Under the pieces are notes generated by a model. It did not search any database, had not been told where the DNA came from, and worked only from the letters and a program-made list of their open reading frames with translations. This document shows positions 9,240 to 20,065 of a stretch of DNA of 64,000 nt, piece after piece. The translations under genes and the position numbers were made by a program. Origin of the DNA: Pseudophaeomoniella oleicola. Lineage: Eukaryota; Ascomycota; Eurotiomycetes; Phaeomoniellales; Phaeomoniellaceae. The stretch spans positions 124,001 through 188,000 of the forward strand of contig QWDQ01000020.1 of the NCBI GenBank assembly GCA_003868215.1, given 5' to 3'. Within the stretch, counting starts at the first letter, position 1. Each line of letters begins with the position of its first letter.

Positions 9240-10703
9240 AAATCTTCCAGTCAGGTTTCATCCCACCCGTTTGAGAGCCACCGTTTGGGACGTGGTCAAT
9301 AGTTCCCCAATGCTGTGTCGATTATTCCTTCATTATAGCACTCTGCGTTGCTCTCAGTACCGTATTCTTTTGGGTCTGCCTGTGGCCATGTGGGCTATAT
9401 AACGTTCGAAAAGTCATCTTCATTATCATTACCTAGTAGACGTGTCGTTAACATCAAGGGTGGCCTGCATAATTGCCTCATTGAATCCCAGATTACGGTC
9501 AGAGAATACGGAGATGATACCGAATGCATTCATAAGATTATGGAATGAATACCCTGAAGATACTCGGATAGGCATTTGGAAGGGGAAAAAAGAAATTCCA
9601 TTCTTATACTGCCGACTCTGCCTCTGTTCCTGCTGGTAATCCCCGCCAGCGCAGCCACTCTAGAACATCTTTCATCCGGTCAACGCGGCCACTACCGCCT
9701 CTCTGGACTTAAAATTGGTCGCTGCTCAGCAGCAGTAACCCGTGAGGGCCTGTATCATGGTTGGAACCATAAAGATGACTGCCACCATCCCCGCCGCCGT
9801 GGCCATTGCAAGGCGCAATGCCACCACCGCTGGGTGTACTGCTGCTGCTGCTGCTATCGCCACTCTAAAACGTCATCCAACCGGACAACGCCGTCATTGC
9901 TGCCGCCACAAAATCGCCGCTGGTTGCAGCCGGCGTCACCGCTAACAAGGCCCGAAGGACCCCACAAGCCTTTGACTGGCGACTTGCTGCTCGGCAGCAT
10001 CTAGGTGACCCGTGAGGGCCTGCACGATATTTGGCACCATAGCTGTGGCTGCCGCCACCGCTGCCACCTGTGGATCAGGAGGCATGGGGCGCCCCACCGC
10101 CATTTGCTGCCGTCCCCGCTGCCGCTGTACCTGGTTAGCATATTGATCAACTGGATAAAAGAAGACTCACCCAGCTCGTTTCCCCAGGCCACAATTGCTT
10201 CCCCTAAATTGCCGCCGTAGCCGGTCAAAGCCGTAATGAGATTCTGATGTCTTGGCCTTGAGACATCTCTCCCACTGCTGCTCTTGCCTATGCGGCCATT
10301 GCCGCGATTGCCGTTGCTGCCGCCAATCTATTGGTCTGGTGAGTATAAAAACATACAGAGAGCAACAGCCTGCACTACTTACGAGCATTGCGGCAGTTCT
10401 GGATAAGTAACACTTGTCAGCCAGAACTGTCTATGTGTAACAGACACCCACCACCCAGTCAGTGTAACTCACAAAACTTCTGAGAACTATACGCTGTTAG
10501 TATACCGCATATATCAACAAGCAGTCAGGGTAACTCACAAAAACTTTAACAACGTTCTGTTCATCGCTGTCAGCATTTCATCAACATCATTATATAACCA
10601 TAATAACTCACGCCTAATCGTTGTCAAAACCTGCTCACTATCGTTAGTATATCGCAAACATCAAGATGCAGTCAGGGTAACTCACGGAGAAAATTTTCGG
10701 GTT
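9240..10703 (-). pseudogene. Decayed alanine-rich repeat gene with micro-exons at its 5' side
   Basis: Read on the minus strand, this holds protein-like fragments in several frames. Examples are ITALTGYGGNLGEAIVAWG (about 10200-10235), VAAVAAATAMVPNIVQALTG (about 10007-10066) and NLMNAFGIISVFSDRNLGF (about 9490-9545). All have the same small, alanine-rich helical character, and units of roughly 200-265 bp recur. For example, about 9728-9806 matches 9990-10068 imperfectly. Frames are interrupted repeatedly, so no intact product is predicted. Upstream are six consecutive well-formed introns with very short exons (separate entry). The family is unknown to me. Composition (GCC/GCT-rich) differs from neighbouring DNA. 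It is possibly a lineage-specific gene decaying in an accessory patch beside the tRNA. Confidence 0.35.
10131..10685 (-). repeat. Array of six short introns and micro-exons, partly a tandem duplication
   Basis: On the minus strand, introns are predicted at 10685-10631, 10611-10557, 10538-10487, 10472-10399, 10382-10336 and 10170-10131. Each begins GTGAGT or GTAAGT and ends in AG. Branch sites read TACTAAC (two cases), GCTGAC (two cases) or GCTAACC. The exons between are 19, 18, 14, 16 and 165 nt. The first and third introns both start GTGAGTTACCCTGACTGC and share the TATACTAAC box. The 17-nt runs before two of the 18-nt exons (CTGACAGC-TGAACAG) also match, so an exon-intron-exon-intron unit of about 147 bp has been duplicated. 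Confidence 0.55.
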
Positions 10704-10807
10704 CTGTTCACTGCTGTCAGGATCCAGTAATCAGGATCCACTATACGTGAGGTTGCAGTGTGGCGAACACTCAGGTGTGTTTCTATCTGACCTTGACAGT
10801 GACACTG

Positions 10808-11290
10808 TGTATAAAAGCAGTATCTTCGGTGCCTCCGCTATGCTGTAATCATGCATAGCACCAGTGTCAGCTCTTGTTGATTGGAAGGACAAACGTCTGA
10901 AGAAAAGGAAGAGTCTAATGGAGTCAATAATGATATTGCAAGGGTTGAGAACGATGACAAATTGGGAGGGGATGTCCTGAAGAAGAACGCAAATAAGAAT
11001 AATAATAAATTGAGATATGCATACGTTGCTTGTGATTGTGGTGGTGGTGGTGGTGGTGGTGGTTGTGATGCAGCCGAAGAGGAGAGAAGAGCAGAGATGA
11101 AGGTAGATGGGAAGAGTAGGGATAGAGAAGAGAAAAGAGGAAGAAAGGGAAGCAGAGCAGAAATAAATACCTGAAAAGATGGAGAGATATAAAAAGGAAG
11201 GAGAAAGAGCGGAAAGAGGTCTCGTTCTTCACAAAATCTAGGCAATGTGCTCATTGGCAAGACCACTTGAGATGTACTGACGAGACCACC
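10808..11290. repeat. Purine-rich low-complexity tract with a GGT microsatellite
   Basis: A TATAAAA at 10810-10816 is followed by a strongly purine-biased plus strand. It contains a (GGT)n run at about 11039-11064 and GA-rich sequence to about 11220. A 97-codon plus-strand ORF and a 142-codon minus-strand ORF cross it, but both are explained by strand composition bias. Confidence 0.5.
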
Positions 11291-11971
11291 AGGAAAGGTT
11301 AGTTCATTTGCAACGTCGCTGCCACAAGTCAGACCCCACAGATGATTATAGAGGATTGTATCCTGTGAAGAATGTGGAAGGCCCCGTCAAGATGTGGAAT
11401 GCCCGGTCAAGAGCATCAGAGATGGTAACGAACACGGAGAGAGTGCTGAGGAAGGCCTCGTTGAGGATGCTGGACGGTCTTGTTGAGATTTTCATTGACA
11501 ATATCCATGCTTTGGCACTGGATCAAGTTACTTCATAACCGACGAATCACAGAACTACTTGCAGAAAGCAGGTCTTGAATTGCCATTAGCAATGAAAATC
11601 TCGAGTGTACCGGTATACCGCGGTTGTTGTGCTACTACCGTCGAACAACGGCGAGATAGGTGATGGAACATACGTTGTAGCAAATGTTTTTAATCATTAC
11701 GGTTAATGCATGCATCTTCTAGATGTTACAGAAGATCAAGCGTCGGTTGATAGAATCTCTGGGGTTATCGTGATGGATAGTCATCTCGATATGGCTCAAA
11801 TAATAAAAACATATCGACCGTGTGCTGACTCACCACAACTACTTCGCAGATATCCGCCATATAAAAGTGCTTCCATAAGGTCACCTACCAACCAGACAAA
11901 TGCAGAGTTTGAGCGACTACATTTATCGTATGGATCATATCGTCCGTCGCACAGCACAATTATCTGCCATC
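11291..11971. other. Intergenic with promoter of the FSH hydrolase gene
   Basis: A near 20-bp direct repeat (ATGTGGAA-GCCC-GTCAAG) occurs at about 11369-11410. The right part is the promoter of the next gene. No supported gene. Confidence 0.4.
11860..11866 (+). promoter_or_regulatory. TATA box of the FSH-type hydrolase gene
   Basis: TATAAAA lies 106 bases before the chosen ATG at 11972 and only 34 bases before an in-frame upstream ATG at 11900. That spacing supports the downstream start. Confidence 0.5.
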
Positions 11972-12787
11972 ATGTCTAAAACAGCATCTAATCCGTTAAA
12001 GATCCTGATGCTCCATGGCTACACGCAGTCCGGAGATATATTTCATGCGAAAACGCGAGCGTTAGAAAAACATCTACTAAAGCATTTCCCTGGATCACAA
12101 CTTTCTTATCCTACTGGACCTGTTCGTCTACGTCCTTCAGATATTCCTGGTTTTGATCCCGTCAAGTTTCAGAGCGCTGATGGCGATGATGTCGAATCAT
12201 ATGGCTGGTGGAGGCGAGCCGATGATTCGGAACCCGTGGAATACGTCCGTTTCGACGATGGAATGGCAACGATTGCCAAAGTACTGGCTACCGAAGGACC
12301 ATTTGATGGAGTGATAGGCTTCTCACAAGGTGCATCTGCTGCGGCCATGGTCGCATCATTATTGGAAGGCCCGGAGAGACGAAAAAGTTTCGAGACTTTC
12401 CATGCCGGCAATCCATTATCGATACCGTACCCGGAGAGCTTCGCAAATCTTGATCATCCACCTATGAAGTTTTGTATTCCTTACAGTGGCTTCGCTGCGC
12501 CTGGGATCCGTTACCAAGCATTCTACAATCCACCAATCGCTACACCGACTTGTCATTTCCTTGGAAGTTTGGATACTGTGGTAGATGAGTCGAGAGGGAG
12601 GACACTGATCGATGCATGCGGAGGAGAAGACAAGACACAGGTGATGTGGCATCCAGGTGGTCACATCGTCAACAGCAGTAGGCCTTTTTTGAACGCCGCC
12701 ACCGAGTTTATTCGGAAATGTGTCACAGAGGAAAAGAAGGTCAATGTACAAGAAGAGAGTGTTGAAGATATGGATGTACCTTTTTGA
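11972..12787 (+). CDS. FSH1: FSH-family serine hydrolase, 271 aa
   Basis: Alpha/beta hydrolase of the FSH (family of serine hydrolases) group, related to yeast Fsh1-3 and human OVCA2. The beta-1 motif ILMLHGYTQSGDIF carries the oxyanion region. The nucleophile elbow is GFSQG at residues 116-120 with Ser118. A likely acid is Asp201 or Asp205 in FLGSLDTVVDESR, and the histidine is His231 in HPGGHIV. Length is slightly over the family norm because of an acidic tail. There is no signal peptide, so it is probably a cytosolic esterase/thioesterase-like enzyme; the physiological substrate is not known from sequence. It is intronless. In-frame ATGs at 11900 and 11930 would add up to 24 residues without homology; the ATG at 11972 directly precedes the conserved fold. 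Confidence 0.85.
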   Translation: MSKTASNPLKILMLHGYTQSGDIFHAKTRALEKHLLKHFPGSQLSYPTGPVRLRPSDIPGFDPVKFQSADGDDVESYGWWRRADDSEPVEYVRFDDGMATIAKVLATEGPFDGVIGFSQGASAAAMVASLLEGPERRKSFETFHAGNPLSIPYPESFANLDHPPMKFCIPYSGFAAPGIRYQAFYNPPIATPTCHFLGSLDTVVDESRGRTLIDACGGEDKTQVMWHPGGHIVNSSRPFLNAATEFIRKCVTEEKKVNVQEESVEDMDVPF

Positions 12788-13232
12788 CAGCGTTGCATTG
12801 TTCAGATCAATTAGACATAGACATTTTACGGTCTCCCGTTTGCCACCCTCATTTACATCAATCATACCAAAACTGAATCATCTTCTATTGCGATGTAAAC
12901 CCCTTCATCAGCAATGGCGTCCCGTATGCGTCATCCGACATGTATGAATCTCAAATGATAAACTGTTGATGCGTTCCAGAAAATCTACTCATTATTGGTG
13001 CGAGAAGGTCAGGGAAGGCAGCGATGTCGACCCCACAATTAATTGTTCGATGCCAAGACACAAAAGAAAACCCACAAACTTTCTAGTCGATTTTCCCTAC
13101 TTGAACAGATTCGATCCCTCATCTTTCGATATCGCCATCGACTGCATCAACCAGCTCCTCTTGTCATCATCACAACCTCAATCATCTCATCCACTACACA
13201 TAACCCGATAAAACCAAGAGAAAGCCGTCAAA
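12788..13232. other. Intergenic: 3' flank of FSH gene and promoter of eS27
   Basis: Short ORFs only. The pyrimidine-rich stretch before 13230 is typical of ribosomal protein gene leaders. Confidence 0.4.
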
Positions 13233-13681
13233 ATGGTACGTTCCAGTCATTTTAGCAACCCACGGGTCGCAACAGGCGACTTCAATCCACCGCACTACAA
13301 TTTTATCGCACGAGCCTCAAAACGACGCATACAATCATCGCAATGATTCAAGAATCGCTGCTGACGGAAATTCATTATCACAGGTTCTCGCAGTTGATCT
13401 CCTCAACCCAACTCCTCAAGCTGAGTCCCGCAAGCACAAGCTCAAGGTAAATGAACCCATGTCCGCCACTCGCACCAGAATACTAACCATGAACCCAGAC
13501 CCTTGTTCCAGGCCCACGGTCATTCTTCATGGACGTCAAGTGCCCAGGATGCTTCACAATCACAACCGTCTTCTCACACGCACAAACCGTTGTCATCTGC
13601 GCTGGATGCTCAACCGTCCTTTGCCAGCCAACCGGTGGTAAAGCAAGATTGACAGAAGGCTGCTCTTTCCGAAGAAAGTAG
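13233..13681 (+). CDS. rps27: 40S ribosomal protein eS27, 82 aa
   Basis: Three exons: 13233-13235 (only the ATG), 13384-13446 and 13499-13681. Intron 1 starts GTACGT and ends CACAG; intron 2 has TACTAAC as branch site and CCCAG as acceptor. The product begins [20 protein letters not shown]. It carries the eS27 zinc ribbon, with C37-x2-C40 (CPGC) and C56-x2-C59 (CAGC) as the four ligands, and ends TEGCSFRRK. It is a component of the small ribosomal subunit platform. Exact family length (82 aa) and a one-codon first exon, a frequent arrangement in fungal ribosomal protein genes, support the model. Confidence 0.95.
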
Positions 13682-14512
13682 ACTATGGCATTCGAGCATT
13701 TCCAATATCACGTCAATCTGCAAGATAGAAGATGGACTTGACAACTCTTTCAGTTGAAGAGTGGAGTTCCGGATATCTGGCATTTGGTCTCAAGACAAGT
13801 CACGTTATCCATGGGTTTTGGTCTTTTCGAAGCGGTCCTGAATTTTTCTCCCACCGGTGATGTCGAGCATCATCAATTCTATTTCCGACGCAAAGTATGA
13901 TAGGAAGAAAAAGTATCTTGCATGGAAAAAAGGAGAGATAGGGACATTCTGCATGAACATACGCATTTAAAAGTGGTGGAATGTGATGAGGGCACCATGT
14001 CCACTATTGAGGAGCCTTTGACATTGCATGACGATGGTGGATGCTGGAAACTCGTGTACTCTACTTTTCCATGAGCAATAAATCAAGTCAAAAGGTCAAT
14101 GTCTCTACCGTATCCTGAGTCGTAGTCGCTTTCAGATGTACCGGATTATTTGCCCGAACATAGAATTGTGAGTTGCAATATCGTCGTAATTTGTATCTGT
14201 GGCTCTCCTCAGCTACGTAAGTTCGATGACCTCTGTTGCCTATCGACTAAGCCCTTCCAATCGTACCACTACACTAGGCGCAGATCTGGACTCAGCATGA
14301 TCTTAACGTACATCCCCAGCACGAGCACAGGGACCTAACCCTCTGTGTGTGATCTCGTATCATATAGCCGAGGCTGGACTGTTCGTCGTTGAGACAAGCT
14401 CGAAGGCACGCCGTCGAGTGCCATTGATATGTCGGGGTATGTTCGTATGTAATGTAGATCGCTTTGCAGAATCTCTCGATGAAAATAGTGTTCCCTCAAG
14501 GTTGACTTCCCT
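13682..14512. other. Intergenic, no gene seen
   Basis: Convergent 3' flanks of eS27 and Rrp40. Low-quality short ORFs only. Confidence 0.45.
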
Positions 14513-15253
14513 TCAACCTAAGCCCATCTCCGACACTACCCTCGAGACCAACTTCTTCTGCTCTGCTTCTGTGAGATTTTTCTCGTCGGCTTCCTGCAAA
14601 CATTTTCCCAGCGCCAGACAGGCCTTGATGCCGCCCTCTCCGCAATCCACCCAAATCTTGCCATTTTTGCCAACGGCGACTTCAAACCCTTTCGATGCTT
14701 TCATCTTTTCACCTAGCTCATCGAGAACTGTGATTCCTTCTTTTCTCAGCAGACGTGATGCGCAGCCGGTGCTGACATCCCACACCATGCCTCCTTCTAA
14801 AACACCAAGACCTTCCGGTTCAGATTTTCCAGTTGTCGGATTGACACACGACAGCTCCACCTCCATGTTCCGATTCGCTGATAGCACCTTTGCGTATACA
14901 AGATCTCCTGGTTTGAGTTGCGGTCGTGTCTTCTTTGTTACATTTTCAAAGGCCAATTGACCGAGTACGGCGTAGGGAGAATGAGGGGTCACAGAGACAT
15001 GAAAGTAATCGTTGCTCGAATGATGGAATTGTGCAATGACGAGATCATTCACTGCTGGTATATAACGTGCATGTGGATGCGCGACGGTAATGATGCGCTT
15101 CTTTTGATTGGCGGTTACTACGCCTGCCGTTGTCGCAACTGTAGTAGAAGTTGAAGCAGAGTGGTATAGACCAGAACCCAAGCGTGGAGTCTGAGCGTTA
15201 GGTAGGAGAGAGGAGACAGGAACAGAGTCACCAGGAAGAACGATAGCTGCCAT
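14513..15253 (-). CDS. RRP40: Exosome complex subunit Rrp40 (EXOSC3), 246 aa
   Basis: RNA-binding cap protein of the RNA exosome, which degrades and trims rRNA, snoRNA and other RNAs in nucleus and cytoplasm. The N-terminal part (to about 60) is variable. An S1-type domain follows (RYIPAVNDLVIAQFHHSSND through LKPGDLVYAKVLSANR). The C-terminal KH-like domain includes the Rrp40-typical VGKNGKIWVDCGE and the flanking cysteine-containing passage DVSTGCASRLL. Length is normal. The ATG at 15253 (MAAIVLPGD) is preferred over one five codons upstream because its context is better and conserved proteins begin close to this point. The gene is head-to-head with the Ssz1 gene, sharing a promoter of 384 bp, and both serve ribosome production or function. 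Confidence 0.92.
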   Translation of the reverse strand: MAAIVLPGDSVPVSSLLPNAQTPRLGSGLYHSASTSTTVATTAGVVTANQKKRIITVAHPHARYIPAVNDLVIAQFHHSSNDYFHVSVTPHSPYAVLGQLAFENVTKKTRPQLKPGDLVYAKVLSANRNMEVELSCVNPTTGKSEPEGLGVLEGGMVWDVSTGCASRLLRKEGITVLDELGEKMKASKGFEVAVGKNGKIWVDCGEGGIKACLALGKCLQEADEKNLTEAEQKKLVSRVVSEMGLG

Positions 15254-15637
15254 GTTTGTTCTTTTCAATGGTGTTCTCGAGATGGGGACGAGCCTGAGAT
15301 GCGATCAGAACGGCGCAAGAATGAAAACCGAGACTTTCAATATTGAGACTCGTTAAAACGCCTTCACACAGGCAAAGTATCACGGCGCAACCTATCAGTG
15401 GCCCTGCGTCTGTCTCTGCAACTACATCCTCGCCTGCGCATAGTGTTTAAGCCCATGCAGCGGAATTTCTAGAACTCATGCGGGGCAGGAGGAAGGTTTT
15501 CCGGGACCGCTATAATTTTTTTGAAAACGAACCAACTGGGTCTCTCACATGCATCTGGATCTCTACATCTGCCTCTCTCTTTTCCTTAAGTCTTCTACAG
15601 CCTGTAGACGTGGTCCGCTCGACGGTCAACCAGAAAG
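15254..15637. promoter_or_regulatory. Shared divergent promoter of Rrp40 and Ssz1 genes
   Basis: A 384-bp interval separates two start codons on opposite strands. No obvious TATA box is present on either side, and a CT-rich stretch precedes the Ssz1 ATG. Co-regulation is inferred from the arrangement only. Confidence 0.5.
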
Positions 15638-17452
15638 ATGAGTGGTCAAACGAATCAGGCGGGTGCGCCAGAAACCGCTGAGCATTTTGCCATTGGTATT
15701 TCGTTCGGCAACTCCAACAGTTCCATCGCCCATACATCCTCCGACGGCAAGGCTGAGGTTATTGCAAACGAAGAGGGTGATCGTCAGATTCCTTCCGTTC
15801 TTTCGTATATCGGTGGAGAAGAATTCCACGGAGCTCAGGCGAAGACCCAACTCGTTCGCAATCACAAGAACACTGTTCAAAATTTTAGAGATTACCTTGG
15901 TCAAGAGTCAGTGACACCTGGATTTTATGAGTGACGCTTTTAACATGCCTACAGATTCAAGTCGATAGACCCATCACCATGCCACGCTTCTGCTCGTCCG
16001 CTCGAACATGAGGCAACTGTCGGATTCTCGATACAAGATACCGAATCCGAGGAAGCGAACACCAGGACGGTATCAGAGATCACCGCCAGGCATCTTAAAC
16101 GACTTGCGACTTCTGCGTCTGACTATCTCGGAAAGACCGTCAACTCTGCGGTCATCTCTATACCTACAAATTTCACCGACGCCCAGAAGAAGGACTTGAC
16201 AGAGGCTGCTAAAAAAGCCGGTATTGAAATACTCCAGTATATCCCAGAACCAGTCGCAGCTGTGTTGGCATACGATGCGAGAGCCGAATCGAAGGTTTCG
16301 GATAAGATTGTTGTCGTCGCGGACCTTGGTGGTAATCGTTCAGATATCGCCGTCGTTGCTTCTCGAGGTGGTCTGTACACTGTTCTAGCCACCCACCATG
16401 ATCCCGAATTGGGCGGTGTACAACTGGACCAAGTTCTGGTTGATCACTTCGCCAAGGAGTTTTTGAAAAAGAACAAGGCCGACCCGAGGGAGAACCAGAG
16501 GAGCTTGGCCAAATTGAAGCTGGAGTCTGAGGCCGTTAAGAAGACTTTGAGTCAGAGTGCTAGTGCTACGGCAAGCATTGAGAGTTTGGCTGATGGTGCG
16601 GATTTCAACTCTACGATCAACCGAACAAGATATGAACTGTTGGCGGGTAAAGTGTTCAAGAAATTCACCGATCTGATCGAGGAAGCTGTCAAGAAGGCAG
16701 GTGTCGACGTGCTCGAAATTGACGAGGTAAGTCAATTTCCTTTCCTATTATGCTATGGCTGACACATGTAGATCATCCTCTCCGGTGGTACATCAAACAC
16801 TCCACGTATTGCAAACAACTTGAAGTCGATTTTCCCATCCTCGACTGTCCTTGCTCCTTCAACTTCGACTACTGCCATTAACCCCTCTGAACTTTCCGCT
16901 CGTGGGGCTGCTATCCAAGCCTCATTGATTGAGGAGTTCGAGAAAGAAGACATTGACCAGGAAACTCACGCAGCCCTTACCGTGACTCCACATCTTTCCA
17001 AAGCCATTGGTGTCGAATTGAAGTCAGGCGAGGAATCAGTCTTTTACCCTGTCTTGTACGCCGAGACCGCTCTTCCAGCAAGAAGGACAGTCCACATCAA
17101 GGCCGCTGGTGAAGGCGATACCCTTGTCAGAATTAGTGAGGGTGAAAGTGAAATCAAAGTCACAAAACCGGAACCCAAGGAGAAGCCTGAAACCAATGGA
17201 GGGGACGAAGATGATTCAGATTTTGATGACGATGATGACGAAGAGGAAGAGACCCGGGAAAGAATATGGACGGTCGGCAAGGGTCTTGCCGAGATCGCTG
17301 TCAAGAGCGTCAAGAAGACGGATAAGATTGAGGTTACGGTTCACGTCGACGCAGACCTTTCAGTACAGATCACTGCTAGAGTTGTTGGATCGAAAACAGG
17401 TGTCAGGGGCAACGTTGAGGCTTCAAAAGCCGAAGCAAACGGTAGCGCATGA
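15638..17452 (+). CDS. SSZ1: Ribosome-associated Hsp70-like protein Ssz1, 573 aa
   Basis: Exons 15638-15906, 15955-16726 and 16772-17452 join in frame (introns of 48 and 45 nt). The atypical Hsp70 nucleotide-binding domain begins FAIGISFGNSNSSIAH. It contains DLGGNRSDIAVVASRGG where canonical Hsp70 has the phosphate-2 loop, and LSGGTSNTPRIANNL as the adenosine motif. The substrate-binding region is short, as in yeast Ssz1/Pdr13. Ssz1 pairs with zuotin to form the ribosome-associated complex that stimulates the Ssb chaperones on nascent chains. An acidic insert (DEDDSDFDDDDDEEEE) sits in the C-terminal part at about residue 490, common in filamentous-fungal orthologues as far as I recall. The ATG at 15638 gives the expected N-terminus. 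Confidence 0.93.
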
Positions 17453-18516
17453 TAGATGGTAGGCACAATTTCATGTGGCTTAGATGTGTGCATTTACAAA
17501 AAGGGCGTTTCAGAGGTCTTTAGAGAGATGCGAATGAGTAACGAGGTCTTGGAGGAGGATCATTTGAAAATAGGTCAGATTCACTAGCGAAGGTATCTTG
17601 AATCCCTCTATACTCTGTCCACCACCATCATAATCAAAAACTTCGTCGAACCGTTGAATATGAGAAATGCTACTCACGCTGCCTACTGTGGATGTTTACT
17701 CGCTTCGATGTCGGCCCTGAAGTCGCTTTGCTTTCTTTCCTAGTCGGATACAGTAGGCGAATCAAAGGGAGTTTTGCGAGCACATGGTAATTAATCAATT
17801 GAATTGTTCGAGCCGCCCTTCCCTAGTCTTGGTCTCTAAATCTCCATTCCAACAACATCTCTACGTCCATCAACTCCCTTCAATCATACCAACGCACCCA
17901 GGGTTCTTTTGGATTTCCTTTGCTTCTTTGAGCTATTATCCTTGCCCTGCACGGATCTAAGGAGTTGGATTGATCTTAAGCGACAGCCCTCGAGAGCCCG
18001 GGTCTCCAGCATGCATCTTAGCTACTCTTCCTCCCCTGTATGGCTAGGCCTCATTTCAGGTCCATTGCAGCTACAATACCTGATTCCAATCCCCTTCCAG
18101 CGAATCACCATCAGCATTCTTGTGCATGCGTGGATTGTTTCCTATGTCATCGTGTCCTCTCGTTAGTCTCTCGCGCCATTCAAACGTCTATCAGGGCCTC
18201 AAATGAAGCAAATTTTACTTTTCGAACATGAATGCCGACCCTTATCCTTGTTAGATCTCTGCACTGATCATCTCGTGGACTCCCTAATCCTAGCATTGAT
18301 CTCGTCATCTTTGTTTGTTGCTCTTCTACTCGCTACCGATCCCGGAGTATACTGTCCTACTTATACCTCCCCTTGAGGCCCAATGTTACTACCAGGTCCA
18401 GCTAAGCGAATCGACTTTAGAAGAAGCCCGTAGTCGAGCGGCTCCATCCTTGCTGGGTGTTTAGAAAGCTATTGTGAACATCTATCACTGACACCGCGTT
18501 CGTTCCATACCTGAAA
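17453..18516. other. Intergenic, no gene seen
   Basis: About 1 kb with CT-rich stretches near 17820-17890. Overlapping ORFs at 17909-18231 have no protein-like composition or splice partners. The right end is the promoter of the phytase-like gene. Confidence 0.4.
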
Positions 18517-20065
18517 ATGGTCGCCATGCTATTCCGCTCACTCCTCTCTGTTGTCTCCCTGATAGCTGGAGTCTCCGCAATCCCGCACGAACATTCAACT
18601 CCGATATCTAGCCAGACTACTTGTAATGGCAAGACGTATACCTACAATCGACTTGCAGGGTATGGATATGTCCCATCTACCGCTCGAGACAAATATGGCG
18701 ACACCTTGGGTGGCTATGGAAGTGCTATCGCTATCGATCAATCAACCTGGAAAAAGACTGGCTGGGATTCCTACTCAGGAATACTATGGGCCGTCCCAGA
18801 CCGTGGTTGGAATACTGAAGGGACACTCAATTACCAAAACCGATTCCATAAGTTCGAGATTACCCTGAGTGGCTCCTAATGCGACATCATCCAACCCATC
18901 GCCTCCTAACCTGAACATCAGGTACCTCGATACGACTCTGTTCACTGGACCAGACTTCAACCCAACCACTGGTCTCGATGCTGCTGTCGAAGGTCCATAT
19001 CTCGAATATTCCACCTTCCCAGATCTCCCCTCCGTATCTTACACGGGTAATGGTTATGGTGATTTCGGCTTCGGTGGTCGTCGGATTTCTATTGACTCCG
19101 AAGGTCTTGCTCTGGGCTCTGGTGGCACATTTTGGGTGTCTGATGAATATGGACCTTATATCTACCAATTCACCGCCTGGGGCCAAATGATTCAAGCTAT
19201 TCGTCCACCTGAGGCGTATATCCCACGCCGTAACGGCTCCGAGTCCTTCAGTGCTGATTCTCCACCAATATACGATTCGGATGAAGTTATAACTCCTGCG
19301 GATACCGTCTCCGGTCGAGACAACAACCAGGGATTCGAGGGTTTGACCGTATCTCCTGATGGTAAACATCTGTATGCGTTGGTTCAGAGTGCTCTTGATC
19401 AAGAAGGTGGTCCCAATAATCCGTACCGTCGTCCCGCTCGATTCATTGAATACGACATTTCCATCCCCTTGAAAGCCAAGTATTTACACTCATACGTCGT
19501 CGATCTCCCTCTGATTCCCTCTGGCAAGAGAGTGGCTGCCCAGTCTGAGGTGCACTACATTTCAAACACACAATTCATGGTCCTAGCTCGTGACTCCGGA
19601 AATGGGCGTGGCCAAGGTGATATCAATACAACAAGCAACTCGGAGTCTAAATATCGACACATCGATATTTTCGACATCAGCTCCGCTACCGACGTAAAGT
19701 CTCCTGTGTACGATGCGCCAAACGGGTCTATCGCTTCAAGTACCGGCGTTATCAATCCGAACATCACTGCCGCAACATATTGCTCCTTCCTCGACTTCAA
19801 CAATAACACCGAACTTGTTCGCTTCGGTCTTCACAACGGCGGTCTCCAGAATTCGACGCTGCTCAACGAGAAGTGGGAATCCATTGCTCTTGTCCCCGTC
19901 GATCCGGAGAATGCGCTGTCGAAGCAATTTTTTCTGTTCAGTATGAGCGATTACGATTTCATTACACAGCAGGGGTACATGGATTTTGGGAGGTTCACGT
20001 ACAGGGATAGCAGTGGGTTTGACTTGGATAATCAAGCGTTGGTGTTTGAGGTCACACTGCCGTAG
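18517..20065 (+). CDS. Secreted phytase-like esterase-domain protein, one frame break
   Basis: The N-terminus is a signal peptide (hydrophobic core LLSVVSLIAGVSA). Next comes a phytase-like (esterase-like activity of phytase) beta-propeller domain. Typical motifs are GYGSAIAIDQ, WAVPDRGWNTEG, NRFHKFEITL, then RISIDSEGLAL, FWVSDEYGPYIYQF, DNNQGFEGLTVSPDGK and EVHYISNTQFMVLARDSGNG. The first 116 codons and the remaining 399 are in different frames. They abut at 18866-18869 (ACC CTG A GTG GCT), where the family runs on without a gap. One surplus base explains it; no intron with usable GT/AG ends of the needed length exists here. So it is either a young frame-broken gene or a base error. The intact protein would be about 515 residues, exported, probably a phosphoesterase; substrate unknown. 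Confidence 0.8.

Noticed and set aside
10838-11266. 142-codon minus-strand and 97-codon plus-strand ORFs
   Set aside because: Both lie in one purine/pyrimidine-biased tract with a GGT repeat; composition alone explains the open frames.
18866-18921. Intron as the cause of the phytase-like frame change (GT at 18869, AG at 18921)
   Set aside because: Its 53-nt length does not bring the reading into the right frame, and it would remove the conserved APNATSSNPSPPN segment.
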